This document shows, one piece after another, positions 34,456 through 42,940 of a stretch of 46,898 bases of DNA. Every line of letters starts with the position of its first letter. The first letter of the stretch is position 1. The notes under the pieces were generated by a model that saw only the letters and a list, made by a program, of their open reading frames with translations, had not been told where the DNA came from and did no database searches. Location: the NCBI GenBank assembly GCA_007118975.1, contig SKQO01000024.1, positions 1 to 46,898 on the forward strand. The letters are read 5' to 3'. Both the position numbers and the translations under genes were made by a program. The stretch comes from Halobacteriales archaeon. GTDB taxonomy: Archaea > Halobacteriota > Halobacteria > Halobacteriales > SKNY01.

Positions 34456-35085
34456 GAGGACGCTCTGGATCCAATCGAACGTGGCGGATACCGATGCTCC
34501 GAGCGACCGATTGGTCGTATCAAGGGTCTCGACCAGGACGCAAGCGGGGGGCACTCCCTCGATTGCCGGGTACGCTTATCATCCAGGTATTCGCGAAGTG
34601 AGTCCGGAGAACTTGATCCGCGTCGGTTAGGACGAGCTTTGAGCCGGGCGGCAAGCACGGCATCATCGGCAACGGCCGCCAGGTAGTGGATCGTTGGGAA
34701 GTAACCTCGGTAGTCAGTCGGTTCCAGGTTCTCGGGGTTTACCCCGCCCCGACGAGCAAGACTGGGCGTCCCGGCCGGTGGATCCCCACACAGAAGCGCT
34801 GTCAGAGGCCCGTTTATACGTGCATTTCCCTGTCCGCTCCAACTGCCCGGAGTGCGTCTGATTCAAGCGGGACGATGGAGTCAGTGATTGTTGCATGACC
34901 GGTGACGGCCCAGCAGACGATTTCCCCGCACCGTTCGCTCCAGTCCCGACCAACAACGGGAGATCGCGAAAGGGCTGCTCGTTTCCGCAGTGAGGGCAGA
35001 CAGCGACGGCCGCTTCCGGTCGCTCGATGATATCCTGCTCGGGCTCCCATTCCCCACAGCTCTAGCACACGACGAATATACGAAC
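34456..35085 (-). pseudogene. Zinc-ribbon P-loop ATPase/kinase-like gene, multiply broken
   Basis: Remains of a protein common in haloarchaea: an N-terminal zinc ribbon, Walker A and a nucleoside-kinase-like fold. On the minus strand FVVC-stop-SCGEWEPEQDIIERPEA then VCPHCGNEQPFRDLPLLVGT leads to GANGAGKSS (Walker A). The zinc-ribbon CxxC has a TAG in the middle. After further shifts come VNPENLEPTDYRGYFPTIHYL, AAVADDAVLAARLKARPN, RRGSSSPDSLREYLDD, and in another frame PPACVLVETLDTTNRSL. At least one nonsense change and two frameshifts. The order of fragments matches the family from start to end, so it decayed in place. Confidence 0.65.
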
Positions 35086-35265
35086 TAGGACGAGCCCAGG
35101 AGGGAATACCTGCTGGACCCGTCCGATGTGATTTGTTGACTCATCCAATCGGGGGCGTGCAGCGAAGAGTGTCCTCATATCGATCGAGGTACCTCGCCGC
35201 AAGTTCCGCAACCCCGATTGTGCCGATACGTAGGGAGAACGTCGGCGACAGAAACATCAAACGAT

Positions 35266-36264
35266 TCAGAAGACGCGAGATGGCATGCCGTCGGCGTCGT
35301 CATGAGTAAAGGCCGCAAAATTTTCAGCGAAGAGCTCCGCAATCCTCGGTGCCTCACGTGGTGAGCTGCCCGCCATGTGTGGCGTCACGAGGACATTTGG
35401 CAGCTGCCAGAGCGTGGAGTCCGGTGGGAGCGGTTCGTCTTCGAACACGTCAAGCGCCGCACCCCGGAGTCCGCGGCTCTGAAGCTGTCTGACCAATTCG
35501 TCTTGATCTACAACCGAACCACGAGCGATATTGATGAGGACGGCGGCGGAGTCCATTACTCCGAGCTCCTCGTGACCGATCATACCCCGAGTTTCCTCCG
35601 TCAGGGGGCACGCGAGGACGAGGTAATCGACGCGCGGGAGAACGTCAAAGAGCTCGTCCGAGCTCACGACGTCATCGAATCCTGGTGGCACCCGCTTGCG
35701 CTGTCGCCGCACGCCGATCACATCCATGCTGAATGGTTCTAGAACTTCGGCAAGGCGGGTCCCGACCGCACCAACGCCAATCACGCCGAGTGTTTTCCCG
35801 TGGAGTTCACCAACCTGATAGCGCTGCCACGTTCGTCGTGACTGTTGATCTCGGGCGGTGTGAAGCCGGCGTTCGAACGTGAGCAGGTAGCCCAGTATCT
35901 GCTCGGCGATCGGCTCGCCATGGATGCCTGCCCCGTTGGTGAGCACGATCCCCGCCTCCCGGAGTCGTTCGAGTGGATATGCGTCGACACCGGAGCTGAC
36001 CGCCTGTACCCATTGGAGGGCGTCAGCGCGATCGAGAAGATCGACCGAAAGGCTCGCTGTCACGAGGATGTCCGCGGTCGGTATCAAGCGACGGGAATCC
36101 ACTGGGGTTCGAGCGACCGTGAGATCGGTTTTGGGAACCTGACGTGCAATTTCGTGTTGGATAGCCTCGGCGTCTTGAGGTGGACTTGCGAAGAGCGTGT
36201 GGGAGAGAAGCGTGGTCAGCGATTCGGACACGTTCGCCCCGAGAGACTGGCCTGTCTTAATCAT
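35266..36264 (-). CDS. D-2-hydroxyacid dehydrogenase
   Basis: A 332-aa NAD(P)-dependent dehydrogenase of the D-isomer-specific family, reducing 2-oxoacids such as glyoxylate or hydroxypyruvate. Seen: ILVTASLSVDLLDR, QAVSSGVDAYPL, the Rossmann motif KTLGVIGVGAVGTRLAEVL, the catalytic Arg in LINIARGSVVDQ, Glu in ALDVFEDEPLPPDS, and His in VTPHMAG. Complete and not damaged, although its left neighbour is a pseudogene. The start at 36264 is the first in-frame ATG. The natural substrate is not predictable. Confidence 0.92.
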   Translation of the reverse strand: MIKTGQSLGANVSESLTTLLSHTLFASPPQDAEAIQHEIARQVPKTDLTVARTPVDSRRLIPTADILVTASLSVDLLDRADALQWVQAVSSGVDAYPLERLREAGIVLTNGAGIHGEPIAEQILGYLLTFERRLHTARDQQSRRTWQRYQVGELHGKTLGVIGVGAVGTRLAEVLEPFSMDVIGVRRQRKRVPPGFDDVVSSDELFDVLPRVDYLVLACPLTEETRGMIGHEELGVMDSAAVLINIARGSVVDQDELVRQLQSRGLRGAALDVFEDEPLPPDSTLWQLPNVLVTPHMAGSSPREAPRIAELFAENFAAFTHDDADGMPSRVF

Positions 36265-36550
36265 ACCTGCACAGATCTTCCCCGGTACCTCCTGGGTCAG
36301 CCGGAGAACTGGATCCCCGTCTTCGAATCCGAGGCGAAGGAGTCACCGACAGTGCGGTCGGAACGGTCCTCGGTTTCCTCGGCGAGCGCAGCCGTCACAT
36401 GCATCTCCCGCAGATGGTTGGGATCTACTGAACCAGCAGCTGGTGGAGAGACACACTTGGTGGCCAAGTCAACCCTGAGGCGGATTCAGCGCGAATGATG
36501 GACAACTCCTCTCGCCATCTTGTTAATCCGAAAAGCAGGTCAACCCAGTC

Positions 36551-36623
36551 CGCCCTCCCCGATTTGAACGGGGGACAAGCCGATCTACAGTCGGCTGCTC
36601 TGCCAGGCTGAGCTAAGGGCGGT
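36551..36623 (-). tRNA. tRNA-Tyr(GTA)
   Basis: On the minus strand: acceptor CCGCCCT/AGGGCGG, D-arm GCTCAGCCTGGCAGAGC, anticodon stem GCCGA/TCGGC with loop CTGTAGA (anticodon GTA), and TPsiC arm CCCCG-TTCAAAT-CGGGG. 73 bases, no intron, CCA not encoded. A degenerate copy lies 2.2 kb away at 34255-34325. Confidence 0.95.
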
Positions 36624-37457
36624 ACTCATGGTTAGCGCCCGATACCGATTTAAGATTTGTTATACAGAATCGAGGAGAAAACTAGTGGCTTCTGCCGTAG
36701 GGTGAGTCCGACTACACGGATGCGAGCCTCGTCTGCCTGCGACGCCGAGGTGGCTCGTCTATACGTTCAAATCGCACACGGTCCTTCCGTAGCAGGAGGA
36801 ATCAGGCTGGGAACGGACCGATTCCCGTCAGTCCTCCGATGGCGGCCTGCCCGCCCAAAACAACCAAGCAATAATCGGAACCAGTCGATGACCGTCGTAC
36901 GCTCACCGCGTACGAGTGGCGTTGCCTGCTGTAAGCACGACTCACCGTAACGCCGGGTCCGTTGACGCTGATTCGACTCTCGTCGGGCAAAACAACCGCG
37001 AGAGTCGGCGATGGTGCGGATAGGAGACCGGGGGCTTTGCACTCCCAGCAGTCCCACCCGCGTAGCCCACCACTATCCCCCCGATCCTCACCGTTTGGAC
37101 GCTCGATGGAACGGCCATTCTGACATCTCCAGCACCCGGGTTTCCCCGTTCACCTGGAGGAGGGTGGCGATCTTGTACTTCACATCAACAGTCGGTCTCC
37201 TTTCGCCAGTGACGGTTGGGTTGTAATACGGAATTCGACTATGTCCACTACTGATGAATAGCTAATGAAATTGGATGTCATTGCAAGCAAAATTCAATTT
37301 ACTACCTGTGGGGTCTGTAGAGAAAGAATTCATACGATGAGCAGAACTGATTTTATCTCAATTCGTATTTCAGATAATGTCGATGTGATTGTTGTTGTAC
37401 ATTTTGTAGGACTTCTGCATAAAGTTTAATATAGGGGCACCTCATGGGTCGAGGTAC
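36624..37457. other. Gene-poor stretch before cdrS
   Basis: About 830 bp. No complete gene is supported. A coding-like relic lies on the minus strand at 37088-37259: without a clear start it reads SRIPYYNPTVTGERRPTVDV, KYKIATLLQVNGETRVLEM and SEWPFHRASKR before a TGA. I cannot name its family. The right part (37230-37440) is AT-rich and includes the cdrS promoter. Confidence 0.4.
37424..37433 (+). promoter_or_regulatory. Probable TATA element of cdrS-ftsZ2
   Basis: GTTTAATATA inside an AT-rich stretch. A start site ~25 bases on (near 37455) would give a leader of about 100 nt before the cdrS ATG, unusually long for a haloarchaeal mRNA, and would place the whole nested inverted repeat in the transcript. 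Confidence 0.5.
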
Positions 37458-37540
37458 GTAAGACAGAGCGTTTACGGAGGTCCGCCAACAAGCCGACGAC
37501 GGCCGGGGGAGGCGGATTCGATGAAGTACGGCTGTCTTAC
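37458..37540 (+). promoter_or_regulatory. Nested inverted repeats in the cdrS-ftsZ2 leader
   Basis: Three nested stems: GTAAGACAG (37458-37466) with CTGTCTTAC (37532-37540), 9 bp perfect; inside it TCCGCC (37481-37486) with GGCGGA (37511-37516); inside that GCCG-ACGA-CGGC (37492-37503). The outer stem ends directly before an ATG at 37541 and 15 bases before the likely cdrS start. It could be an RNA structure controlling translation, or separated operator half-sites. Confidence 0.5.
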
Positions 37541-37555
37541 ATGGGGATGAGGAAC

Positions 37556-37744
37556 ATGGATCGTGTGACACTGCGGATTCCAAGACAGCAGATCGAAGCG
37601 GTCGAACAACTCGTCGAGACGGGACAGTACCCGAACCGAAGCGAAGCCATCCGGTGTGCGGTTCGCGATCTCGTCAACGAGGAGTTTGAATCAGAACCAA
37701 ACCGGCACCAGGGCCGGCAGCGTTCACCCTGGGCGAAGGCGTAG
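37556..37744 (+). CDS. cdrS: CdrS, ribbon-helix-helix regulator of cell division
   Basis: A 62-aa MetJ/CopG-type ribbon-helix-helix protein: [19 protein letters not shown] gives the DNA-binding strand and helix [17 protein letters not shown] helix B. CdrS is encoded directly upstream of ftsZ2 in haloarchaea and controls ftsZ2 and cell division. Here ftsZ2 starts 5 bp after the cdrS stop. The ATG at 37556 gives the family N-terminus; an in-frame ATG at 37541 would add MGMRN and abuts the leader stem. Autoregulation is plausible, as the leader contains a long inverted repeat. Confidence 0.9.
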   Translation: MDRVTLRIPRQQIEAVEQLVETGQYPNRSEAIRCAVRDLVNEEFESEPNRHQGRQRSPWAKA

Positions 37745-37749
37745 GACCA

Positions 37750-38925
37750 ATGCAAGGTATCGTAGAAGATGCGATGACAAACGAAGAGCGGGAGCAGCGG
37801 AGCGCTCCGGACGTGGAAGGTGAGGAGTTCGGCGATCCACGGATCGTGATCGTCGGATGTGGTGGTGCCGGTAATAACACTATCAACCGATTGTATAACA
37901 TCGGTGTCGAGGGCGCGGACACCGTCGCAATCAACACTGACAAACAGCACCTCCAGATGACCGAAGCGGACACCAAGATCTTGGTTGGCAAATCGCTAAC
38001 AAATGGGCTTGGTGCGGGCGGCGACCCTTCGATGGGTGAACGCGCCACTGAAATGGCACAGGGGACCATCAAGGACGTCCTCGGTGAGGCGGATCTCGTT
38101 TTCGTGACTGCAGGGATGGGCGGAGGTACCGGAACCGGTGCGGCCCCCGTCGTTTCAAAGATTGCGAAAGATCTCGGTGCGATTGTCGTCGGGATGGTAT
38201 CCACGCCGTTCAACGTCGAACGTGCGCGGACCGTCAAGGCTGAGGAAGGCCTAGAAAAGTTGCGCGGTGAAGCCGACTCGATCATCGTTCTCGACAACAA
38301 CCGGTTGCTCGATTACGTCCCGAACTTGCCTATCGGCAAAGCGTTCTCCGTGATCGATCAGATCATCGCCGAGACGGTCAAGGGGATCAGCGAGACGATC
38401 ACTCAGCCGTCGCTCATCAACCTCGATTACGCGGACATGACGGCGATTATGAACCAGGGTGGCGTCGCCGTTATGCTCGTTGGCGAGACCCAGGACAAGA
38501 ACAAAACCGAGGAAGTCGTGCGTGATGCGATGAATCACCCGCTCCTGGACGTTGATTATCGTGGAGCCTCCGGCGGGTTGGTTCACATCACAGGTGGTCC
38601 GGACCTCACACTCAAGGAGGCGGAAGGTATCGCGGACAACATCACGGAGCGTCTCGAGGCCAGCGCGAATGTGATCTGGGGGGCCCGAATTCACGAGGAG
38701 TACAAGGGTCGCGTTCGTGTGATGGCAATCATGACGGGCGTCCAGAGTGCGCAAGTCCTTGGTCCCTCCACGCAAAAGCAGGCAAACCGATCTCGTGCGA
38801 GCCTCGAAGGTGAGGATCTCGGGACGTTCGACGCTTCGGATCTCGCCGGCACCCACGGTGCAGCAGAGAGCGATGGCGGTCGGGATGAAGTCGAACAACA
38901 CCGCGGATTGGACGTCATTCGCTAA
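37750..38925 (+). CDS. ftsZ2: Cell division protein FtsZ2 (tubulin family)
   Basis: A 391-aa FtsZ GTPase that assembles at midcell. Seen: the N-terminal [21 protein letters not shown], the tubulin signature [11 protein letters not shown], the T7 loop NLDYADMT, and the C-terminal FtsZ domain to about residue 345, then a variable acidic tail ending GLDVIR. The sequence and the cdrS linkage mark it as the FtsZ2 paralog, which in haloarchaea drives constriction after FtsZ1 localisation. It is co-transcribed with cdrS. A T-rich CCTTTTC at 38939-38945 may terminate transcription. Confidence 0.96.
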   Translation: MQGIVEDAMTNEEREQRSAPDVEGEEFGDPRIVIVGCGGAGNNTINRLYNIGVEGADTVAINTDKQHLQMTEADTKILVGKSLTNGLGAGGDPSMGERATEMAQGTIKDVLGEADLVFVTAGMGGGTGTGAAPVVSKIAKDLGAIVVGMVSTPFNVERARTVKAEEGLEKLRGEADSIIVLDNNRLLDYVPNLPIGKAFSVIDQIIAETVKGISETITQPSLINLDYADMTAIMNQGGVAVMLVGETQDKNKTEEVVRDAMNHPLLDVDYRGASGGLVHITGGPDLTLKEAEGIADNITERLEASANVIWGARIHEEYKGRVRVMAIMTGVQSAQVLGPSTQKQANRSRASLEGEDLGTFDASDLAGTHGAAESDGGRDEVEQHRGLDVIR

Positions 38926-39074
38926 CTAATTCGGCCCTCCTTTTCGGCGGGAAAGCGTCAGTATTCCCGGTGTTCACGCGCTGACGGCGGCTGTTTTACC
39001 TACCCTACTCATCGAGAATCACTGGCTGCTGTGACAGCGGGGACCAGAGGTAGAGCTGTTGGTTCGAAATACAG

Positions 39075-40040
39075 TCAGCCCGACATTTGTAATTCAGTTA
39101 GCAGCTGGCACGACCGACAGACGTCATGGACAGTTAGTGCCTCGCAACTGTCACATTCGGTCAGTTCGTCTTGTGTTGTGGGTGTCTTTTCGGCGGCAAG
39201 GCGGGCAGCTAGCTCTTCGTAACCCGACATAATCGAGTGTCTGGTCCCCGGATGGTTGTCCTCGAGTGCCAGCAGCAGCTCCTGGATCTCGCCGCGATAT
39301 GCCCCCGATGCGTGGGGGCACTCGGTGATGTGCGCCGGCAACTCGCGGAGTCGTGCATATAAGGCCACCTCTTTTTCGGGAACATCGCGAAGCGGCTTTG
39401 CCCGTGGTGTAAACGGGGAGTTAGTGGCGCGTTCGTGTAAGCCACCGAGGCTGGCTTCGTGGTGTTTCGCGATCTGGGTGAGGTCGCCCGACAGGAAGTT
39501 CATCAACGCCGTTTGTGCCTCGTCATCCAGATTGTGACCGGTCAGCAGTAGATCCGCACCCAGATCACTCGCCCGACGCTCCAACACATCCCGGCGAAAC
39601 ACTCCACAGTATGCGCAGGCGGCCATGGAGCGATCCTGCTCGACGACGTCGTCCATGGCGATCGAGAATTCCTCGTCATACGAGGCGATCTCGTGACGGA
39701 TGTCTCGTTCTCCCGCCAGGCGTTTACACGCTTCGAGGCTTTCATCCCGGTATCCCTCGATCCCTTCGTGGATTGTCAGCGCAAACAGATCGATCCGGGG
39801 ATCTCGCTCGAACGTCTCGTGGAGGATGTGTGTAAGAACGGCGCTGTCCTTACCTCCGGAAAGTCCAATTACCCACGTGACGGGAGCTTCGGGGCTCGCA
39901 TCGGTCGGGATCAGGTTGTCCTCGCGAACCCGGTGGCGAACCCGCTTTTCGACTGACCGACAGAAATGGTCCGCACAGAGGTGCGCCCCGGAATACGGGG
40001 CAAAACGAACTGCCTCGGTACTACACCGGTCACACCGCAT
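39075..40040 (-). CDS. ncsA: NcsA/Ncs6-type tRNA 2-thiolation ATPase
   Basis: A 321-aa PP-loop enzyme that activates tRNA uridine for 2-thiolation, working with SAMP ubiquitin-like sulfur carriers in haloarchaea. Seen: N-terminal zinc ribbon (CDRCSTEAV...LCADHF), the PP-loop GLSGGKDSAVLTH, catalytic-type CAYCGVFRRD, TGHNLDDEAQT, and a C-terminal zinc ribbon (CDSCEALTVHDVCRSC). It is convergent with ftsZ2; the same ftsZ2-ncsA neighbourhood occurs in Haloferax. Thiolation at wobble U34 (Ncs6 role) is more likely than at U54. Confidence 0.9.
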   Translation of the reverse strand: MRCDRCSTEAVRFAPYSGAHLCADHFCRSVEKRVRHRVREDNLIPTDASPEAPVTWVIGLSGGKDSAVLTHILHETFERDPRIDLFALTIHEGIEGYRDESLEACKRLAGERDIRHEIASYDEEFSIAMDDVVEQDRSMAACAYCGVFRRDVLERRASDLGADLLLTGHNLDDEAQTALMNFLSGDLTQIAKHHEASLGGLHERATNSPFTPRAKPLRDVPEKEVALYARLRELPAHITECPHASGAYRGEIQELLLALEDNHPGTRHSIMSGYEELAARLAAEKTPTTQDELTECDSCEALTVHDVCRSCQLLTELQMSG

Positions 40041-40133
40041 CGAGTTACCCTATCCTTGCAAGCACCATGACGGTTTCGCGTCCGCTGATCCGGATGTGCG
40101 TATTTTTCTGTCAGCACCAGCAATCGAATACTG

Positions 40134-40799
40134 ATGGAACGCCGGGCTGCAGTCGATCGAATTCTCGACGTGGTGAGCACGATTGAGTCGGATCCATTGC
40201 CCGTCCCGGTGCGGGAGATCTGGGTGCTGGGTGATGTTGCACTGGGGCTCGACCCAGTGAGCCGGATCGATATGTACCTCCGCAAGGATCTGCTGTTCGC
40301 CGCCGATTCGGATGCAGCGGGGTACGATCCAGAACGGTCGGAGGATTTTCACGCCGAGACCGGCGTTCGAGGGGTTGGAAAGTCCGTAAGCGCTCGATGG
40401 GCCGAACAGTTTCCGGGCCATCTCCGGGCAAACGACCACGGTCACGCCGCACCGGAGCGATGTCTCGCAGCCCACCTTGTCGATTCCACGGAACCGATCC
40501 ACCTGGAGGTGTGTAACGCGGGTTTCGAGGAGAACGTAACGCAACGCCTCCGAGTCGCGGTCGAACGGCAACGCTACGAACAGTTGCTGGACCCCCGCGG
40601 GGTGTGCCTCTGGAAGGAGGGCACGCGAAGTGTGGCCGCGCCAGACAAACTTCGTGAAGGTGAGTATGTGTTTCCGACCTTGGAGGAGGCCTTGGAAATG
40701 CTCGGCATGCCTAGCGAGGAGGCCGCAGAAGCATCGAATGTGCTTAGTACGTGGCGAGACGGAAGCGATGGCCGAACGGTCCGAGGCGATGTCGTGTAG
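40134..40799 (+). CDS. Conserved haloarchaeal protein (DUF7095-like)
   Basis: A 221-aa acidic protein, divergent from ncsA with 93 bp between starts. Recognisable parts: VREIWVLGDVALGLDPVSRIDMYLRKDLLF, which recalls a nucleotidyltransferase-like strand-turn but lacks an obvious metal DxD; AERCLAAHLVDST-type segment (APERCLAAHLVDS); HLEVCNAGFEENVTQRLRVA; and EYVFPTLEEALEMLGMP. I recall homologs at this place beside ncsA in other haloarchaea. No function is known to me; the linkage hints at tRNA or cell-division context, not more. Confidence 0.6.
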   Translation: MERRAAVDRILDVVSTIESDPLPVPVREIWVLGDVALGLDPVSRIDMYLRKDLLFAADSDAAGYDPERSEDFHAETGVRGVGKSVSARWAEQFPGHLRANDHGHAAPERCLAAHLVDSTEPIHLEVCNAGFEENVTQRLRVAVERQRYEQLLDPRGVCLWKEGTRSVAAPDKLREGEYVFPTLEEALEMLGMPSEEAAEASNVLSTWRDGSDGRTVRGDVV

Positions 40800-40816
40800 A
40801 CGGGGAGCGTGCCGCG

Positions 40817-41644
40817 TTAGGCGCGCATCGATTTGGCAACCTCGATATTCTCGGCAAAACCCTTCTCCTCCTCGTTTGGTGTTTCAAGGATGAACGGGAG
40901 GTCTCTGAGATCATCGTTGTTGATGACCGCTTTGATTCCCTCCGCTCCGATTTCTCCTTCCCCGAGGTGGGCATGTTCATCCGAGTGAGAACCGCGTTCG
41001 TGCGCAGAATCATTCAAATGGATGCACTTCAGCTGTTCGAGACCCACCACATCCTCGAACGTGGCGAGGGTGTCCTCCACTCCTGGGGCGTCCGAGAGGT
41101 CATATCCCGCGACAAACGAATGCGCAGTGTCGAGACAGATACCGAGGTCCTGGTCGCTCCGATCGAGAACTGTCGCCAGGTGCTCGAACTCCCCGCCTAG
41201 CTTGGTGCCGCTTCCGGCATCCGATTCGATCAGCACCTGAACACCCGTCGGTACCGCGAGTTCGTCGAGCGCCGTGGCGGCGTTTTCGAGGCCTTGTTCC
41301 TCGCCAGCACCCGTGTGGGCACCCAGGTGAATATTCAGGTAAGGGATCTCGAGCTGTGCCGCCGCGTCGAGCTCGGCCTGCAGGTTCTCGATAGATCGCG
41401 CGCGTAGGTCTTCCTTTGGGGTAGCGAGATTGACAAGGTAAGAGGAGTGGATCACCCACGGCCCCTTGAGTTCGGCATCGGTCTGGTCCCGAAACGACGT
41501 TGTTTGCTCCTCGGAGATGGATGGCGTATCCCACACCTGCGGGGAATGGGTAAAGATCTGTCCACAGTTACCACCGATCTCTCGCTGGCGATCAATGGCG
41601 TTGTCGACTCCACCGGCAACCGAAACGTGTGCACCAACAAGCAT
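40817..41644 (-). CDS. nfo: Endonuclease IV (apurinic/apyrimidinic)
   Basis: A 275-aa TIM-barrel, tri-zinc AP endonuclease for base excision repair. Seen: [17 protein letters not shown] at the start, [11 protein letters not shown] (His ligand), [20 protein letters not shown] (Glu ligand), [13 protein letters not shown] (Asp, His ligands), [20 protein letters not shown] (His, Asp ligands) and FILETPNEE (Glu ligand). The ATG at 41644 matches the family; an ATG 13 codons upstream is not needed. The stop is 17 bp from the convergent DUF7095-like gene. Confidence 0.95.
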   Translation of the reverse strand: MLVGAHVSVAGGVDNAIDRQREIGGNCGQIFTHSPQVWDTPSISEEQTTSFRDQTDAELKGPWVIHSSYLVNLATPKEDLRARSIENLQAELDAAAQLEIPYLNIHLGAHTGAGEEQGLENAATALDELAVPTGVQVLIESDAGSGTKLGGEFEHLATVLDRSDQDLGICLDTAHSFVAGYDLSDAPGVEDTLATFEDVVGLEQLKCIHLNDSAHERGSHSDEHAHLGEGEIGAEGIKAVINNDDLRDLPFILETPNEEEKGFAENIEVAKSMRA

Positions 41645-41953
41645 TGGATGAACTTTCACGTGAGCGATAAAGCCACTTTGCATGTCTTTTCATGAGGCGG
41701 CCTCACAGAGTGATGGTAGAGTGCCGGTACTAGACGGATCCGAGTGTTGAACTCGCAAACATGTCGCTCGAAGGACCGGAACCGTTAAAGTGCCAGGACC
41801 GATATGTTCTTTTACCAGAACGCTGGAGGCGTTCCGGCGCATCGCCCGACGACCATCAATGACGGAGCAACCTTATCACGCGGTGGATATCAACGGTCGG
41901 GAGCGGCTGCGCTGGACGTCTTCGGCGCGTATGGCATCGCTACACAACCATCC

Positions 41954-42835
41954 ATGGTAGACGAATCGAACAACGTGAGCGTCACCGAAGAGACGCTCGA
42001 ATCGGACTCGAAAGGCGAACTGATCAAACTGGCCGGCAAACTGCGAGATCGGCGAAACGAACTGAATCAACTGGCGTCAAAACGTGCCTCCAAACGGGAT
42101 GAATTGAACGCCAAAACGCGAGAGAAGGTCAACGAGGCACAGGAGTATCGCGAGAAGCGGGACGAGCTGAACGAGCAGGTCCAGGAACACAAAGAACAAC
42201 GTAACGAGCTGAATGCGAAGGCGAACGAGCTGTTCGACGAGGTAGAGCAGCTCAAGGCCGAAATGGAACTGGATGAGGGCAAGAGCCTCGAACAGCTCAA
42301 AGAGGAAATCGAGGAGCTCGAGTTCAAACAGCAGACCGAAGTGCTGAGCTCGGAGGACGAACGGGATCTGATCGAACGGATCGAGGAAAAGCGGAACCAG
42401 TACCGGGATAAACAGGAAAAGCTCGAACAGAACGACGAACTCGACGACCTGGTAGAGGAGGCAGAAACCGTCCGGGCGGAAGCCTCATCACACCACCAAG
42501 AAGTCACGACGTTGGCCGAGGAGGCCCAAGAGTTTCACAACAAAATGATCGAGGCCTACCGCGAGGCCGACGACATCAGGGACGAGGCCGACGAAATGCA
42601 CGAGAAGTTCGTTGAGGTCCAGGAACTCGCGGACCGGCACCACGAGGATTTCGTTAGGGTCCAAAAGCGACTCCGACAACTCGACAAGAAAGAAGAGGAG
42701 GAACGTCGCTCCGATCGCGAGCGGAAACGTGAGGCTGCGCGTGAGGAGGCCGAAGAGATTTACGAGAAGTTCAAAGAGGGAGAGACCTTGGACACCGAGG
42801 ACTTGATGAAACTTCAGAAAACTGGGCTGCTCTGA
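41954..42835 (+). CDS. Long coiled-coil protein (DUF7121-like)
   Basis: A 293-aa highly charged protein made almost wholly of coiled coil (residues ~20-270; for example RDRRNELNQLASKRASKRDE and IERIEEKRNQYRDKQEKLEQ). A short N-terminal segment precedes it (MVDESNNVSVTEETLESDSK) and an end EAEEIYEKFKEGETLDTEDL-like segment follows (KFKEGETLDTEDLMKLQKTG). The C-terminal region is seen in archaeal coiled-coil proteins sometimes misnamed phosphoserine phosphatase. The ATG at 41954 is chosen because upstream in-frame residues are not family-like. The function is unknown; perhaps structural or ribosome-associated. The DUF373 gene follows. Confidence 0.7.
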   Translation: MVDESNNVSVTEETLESDSKGELIKLAGKLRDRRNELNQLASKRASKRDELNAKTREKVNEAQEYREKRDELNEQVQEHKEQRNELNAKANELFDEVEQLKAEMELDEGKSLEQLKEEIEELEFKQQTEVLSSEDERDLIERIEEKRNQYRDKQEKLEQNDELDDLVEEAETVRAEASSHHQEVTTLAEEAQEFHNKMIEAYREADDIRDEADEMHEKFVEVQELADRHHEDFVRVQKRLRQLDKKEEEERRSDRERKREAAREEAEEIYEKFKEGETLDTEDLMKLQKTGLL

Positions 42836-42940
42836 CGCGGAAGGTCAAACTGGGAGACACGTCATAACTCTCCTCGCGTGTGTATGCACGCGTCAAACCA
42901 CGAGAGTTTTGCAAGCGAGCGGTAAAGAGGCACCCGACAC

